7,119 nucleotides of DNA, taken from the NCBI GenBank assembly GCA_900765185.1, contig CAAFQT010000135.1:1-7119 (forward strand), written 5' to 3'. Below, one piece after another: positions 5,586 to 7,119 of this stretch. The position numbers and the translations under genes were made by a program. Position 1 is the first letter of the stretch. Each line of letters starts with the position of its first letter. This DNA is from an uncultured Collinsella sp. (GTDB lineage Bacteria > Actinomycetota > Coriobacteriia > Coriobacteriales > Coriobacteriaceae). The notes under the pieces were generated by a model. It saw nothing but the letters and a program-made list of their open reading frames with translations, was not told the origin of the DNA and did not search any database.

Positions 5586-6368
5586 TCAGCGGAAGTCGAA
5601 AATGGAGTGGGAATTTTCCAGGACGACCGACTTGATGCTCTCCTCGGGGCAGTTTTTAAGCGCAGCAATGACCTCGGATACTCTTATGAGTGAATCGACG
5701 AGCTGTCGCGCGGATGTTTCCGCGTCTGGTTCGGCCGGCGCGTCGGTTTCGAGTAGCAAGCGATCAAGTGGAATCTGTCGCGCGTATTCGCGCCCACGTT
5801 TGGTCGCAAGCATGCGTTCATTCACGGAAAAGTAGCAGCCCGCAATGCGTGCGCGGACAAACTCATCTGAGGTGCCGCTAAACCAGTGGAAGATAATGGT
5901 GGGGGAGTTGGGGACGTCCTTTAGAAGGTCGTTCGACTCCAAAGTGTCCAAAGTTGCTCCCGCCGCGCGAACGGCGTGAATGGATAGAACGCGTCCAGGT
6001 AGCGGGGACTGCGATAACGTTCGGCATAGCCGTTCAAATGCCTGCGTCTGGTTTCCCTCGGTGCCTGCAAAGCGTGGCGAGAAATCGAGCCCGACCTCGC
6101 CGATAAGCCGTTCCCGGATGGCGAGTTCACAAAGCAGGCCGACCTCGGCGGTTCCGCATCGGCCGTCGGCAATCCACCAGGGGTGGAGGCCCACCCCTGC
6201 AATAACGTTGGGACTACTGCTGGCGCGTTCGGATGCTGACGCGAAATCGCGTGGATCGACGCCGCAATCAAAGAGCTCCAGCCCCATCGCTGCGGCTTCG
6301 TGGGCAACGGTGTTCGGGCTGGCCATCAGGTCGAGGTGACAGTGAGCATCAAAGGACTGCAGCTCCAT
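5586..6368 (-). CDS. TatD-family metal-dependent hydrolase
   Basis: This complete 260-residue protein belongs to the TatD family, cytosolic two-metal TIM-barrel phosphoesterases; E. coli TatD is a DNase, and members are also tied to D-aminoacyl-tRNA and DNA quality control. The metal-site motifs are all present: DAHCHLD (His9, His11), GLHP with His62, GEVGLD with Glu91, SIHAVRA with His131, FHWFSG with His161 and LLETDAP with Asp209. The length is typical. The start ATG (6366-6368) has AAGG 9 nt upstream in the 14-nt gap after tcdA, so the two genes should be co-transcribed with tcdA first. His131 lies in IHAVRA where many relatives have IHSRDA, a mild variation. The specific substrate cannot be told from sequence, so no numbered tatD paralog name is given. 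Confidence 0.93.
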   Translation of the reverse strand: MELQSFDAHCHLDLMASPNTVAHEAAAMGLELFDCGVDPRDFASASERASSSPNVIAGVGLHPWWIADGRCGTAEVGLLCELAIRERLIGEVGLDFSPRFAGTEGNQTQAFERLCRTLSQSPLPGRVLSIHAVRAAGATLDTLESNDLLKDVPNSPTIIFHWFSGTSDEFVRARIAGCYFSVNERMLATKRGREYARQIPLDRLLLETDAPAEPDAETSARQLVDSLIRVSEVIAALKNCPEESIKSVVLENSHSIFDFR

Positions 6369-6382
6369 CGCGGTGTGCCTTG

Positions 6383-7119
6383 CTAGTCCAGGCGCTGGCC
6401 GTCGGCGCGAACGCGCTCGGTACCGCGTCCACTGATCTTGCGAATAACCTCGCCGGCAATCATCTGGCCCATGATGGGCGGCATAAAGCTGGCGGTTCCG
6501 AGCTCGGTGCGCTCGTGGATGTTGGAGGGGTCACGGCGCTGAGTCTTGACCGACTCCTCGCAGCTAAATAGAACGTGCAGGCTCTTGATGCCACGTTTTT
6601 TGCACTCTTTGCGCATGATACGGCTCATGGGGTCGCGCACCGTGTCAAAGATATCGGCGAAGCGCAGGCATTCGGGATGCAGCTTGTTGCCGCCGCCCAT
6701 AGAGCTCACCAGGCGAATGCCCTGGTCTTGGGCGTATTTGGCAACGGTGAGTTTGGCCGAGATCGTATCGATGGCATCGATGACGTAGTCGAGCTTGCCG
6801 CCCGTCTGCTCCAGAACGCTCGCGAAGAACTCGTCGATGTTATCGCTCAGCAGGTATTCGGTGCGCTTGATGACGGTGGCAGCGGGGTTGATGTCGTGGA
6901 TCATGGCTTCCATAACATCGACTTTGCGCTTGCCGATAGTGCTGTGAAATGCGATGGCCTGGCGGTTGATGTTGCTGGGCGCGATAACGTCCTTATCCAG
7001 AATCACGAAGTGTCCGATGCCGCCGCGGGCGAGTGCCTCGCAGCAATTAGAGCCCACGCCGCCGCAGCCGAGCACCAACACCGTGGCGTCGGCGAGCTTG
7101 TCGAGCGCCTCGCGCCCCA
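6383..7119 (-). CDS. tcdA: tRNA threonylcarbamoyladenosine dehydratase TcdA (5' truncated)
   Basis: This E1-like ThiF/MoeB/HesA-fold enzyme would use ATP to dehydrate t6A37 of tRNAs to cyclic t6A. The frame stays open to the window edge: codons before the GTG at 7081 read GREALDKLADAT, which matches the conserved segment before the nucleotide loop, so the true start lies beyond 7119. About 20 residues seem to be missing compared with E. coli TcdA. Motifs are LGCGGVGSN (ATP loop), EALARGGIGHFVILDKD, SNINRQ, VIDAIDTISAK, SSMGGGNKLHPE and VRDPMSRIMRKECKKRGIKS, a combination typical of TcdA as opposed to MoeB or ThiF. The C-terminal GTASFMPPIMG replaces the Cys-containing segment of the E. coli protein, as I recall is usual in Gram-positive relatives. 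TAG stop at 6383-6385; tatD follows 14 nt later. Confidence 0.92.
   Translation of the reverse strand, partial: GREALDKLADATVLVLGCGGVGSNCCEALARGGIGHFVILDKDVIAPSNINRQAIAFHSTIGKRKVDVMEAMIHDINPAATVIKRTEYLLSDNIDEFFASVLEQTGGKLDYVIDAIDTISAKLTVAKYAQDQGIRLVSSMGGGNKLHPECLRFADIFDTVRDPMSRIMRKECKKRGIKSLHVLFSCEESVKTQRRDPSNIHERTELGTASFMPPIMGQMIAGEVIRKISGRGTERVRADGQRLD

Noticed and set aside
5344..5587. Target-site duplication around the inverted-repeat element (GAGGGTC left, GAGGTC right)
   Set aside because: The two are not identical and do not abut the repeat ends at equal distance, so insertion by transposition is not proven by them.

Overview
The window looks like a GC-rich gut actinobacterium. The codon use and the style of the PfkB, TatD and TcdA proteins suggest Coriobacteriia, most likely Collinsella; this is an inference from sequence flavour, not a search result. 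The first 21 bases are not genomic. They match the 3' end of the Illumina TruSeq read-2 adapter, so genomic sequence starts at base 22 and the left edge is probably a contig end.

Bases 22-5284, all on the + strand, hold a sugar-catabolism-like gene cluster. In order it has a PfkB-family kinase cut by the contig end, a second paralogous PfkB kinase (both resemble fructoselysine 6-kinase), an Amidohydro_2-family TIM-barrel protein, a YjbQ/UPF0047 protein, a BtpA/SgcQ TIM-barrel protein and an FGGY sugar kinase. The last five genes have spacings of 27, 1, 41 and 5 nt, so they read as one operon. A terminator-like hairpin lies between the two PfkB genes, only 17 nt before the second start codon, so expression of the downstream genes may depend on readthrough or attenuation. 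No transporter or regulator is present; they may have been lost beyond the truncated left edge. The substrate is not known. The kinases point to a glycated amine (Amadori-type) compound or another unusual ketose derivative. The combination with amidohydrolase, YjbQ and BtpA proteins is not a pathway I recognise.

Bases 5285-5585 separate the operon from convergent genes. This gap is mostly filled by a 230-bp AT-rich element (5351-5580) bounded by perfect 31-bp inverted repeats. Inside it is a 15-bp perfect hairpin with T-runs on both sides. It resembles a MITE-like or repeat element that may also act as a bidirectional terminator.

Bases 5586-7119, on the - strand, hold two housekeeping genes 14 nt apart: tcdA (tRNA t6A dehydratase, cut by the right edge) followed by a TatD-family metal-dependent hydrolase.
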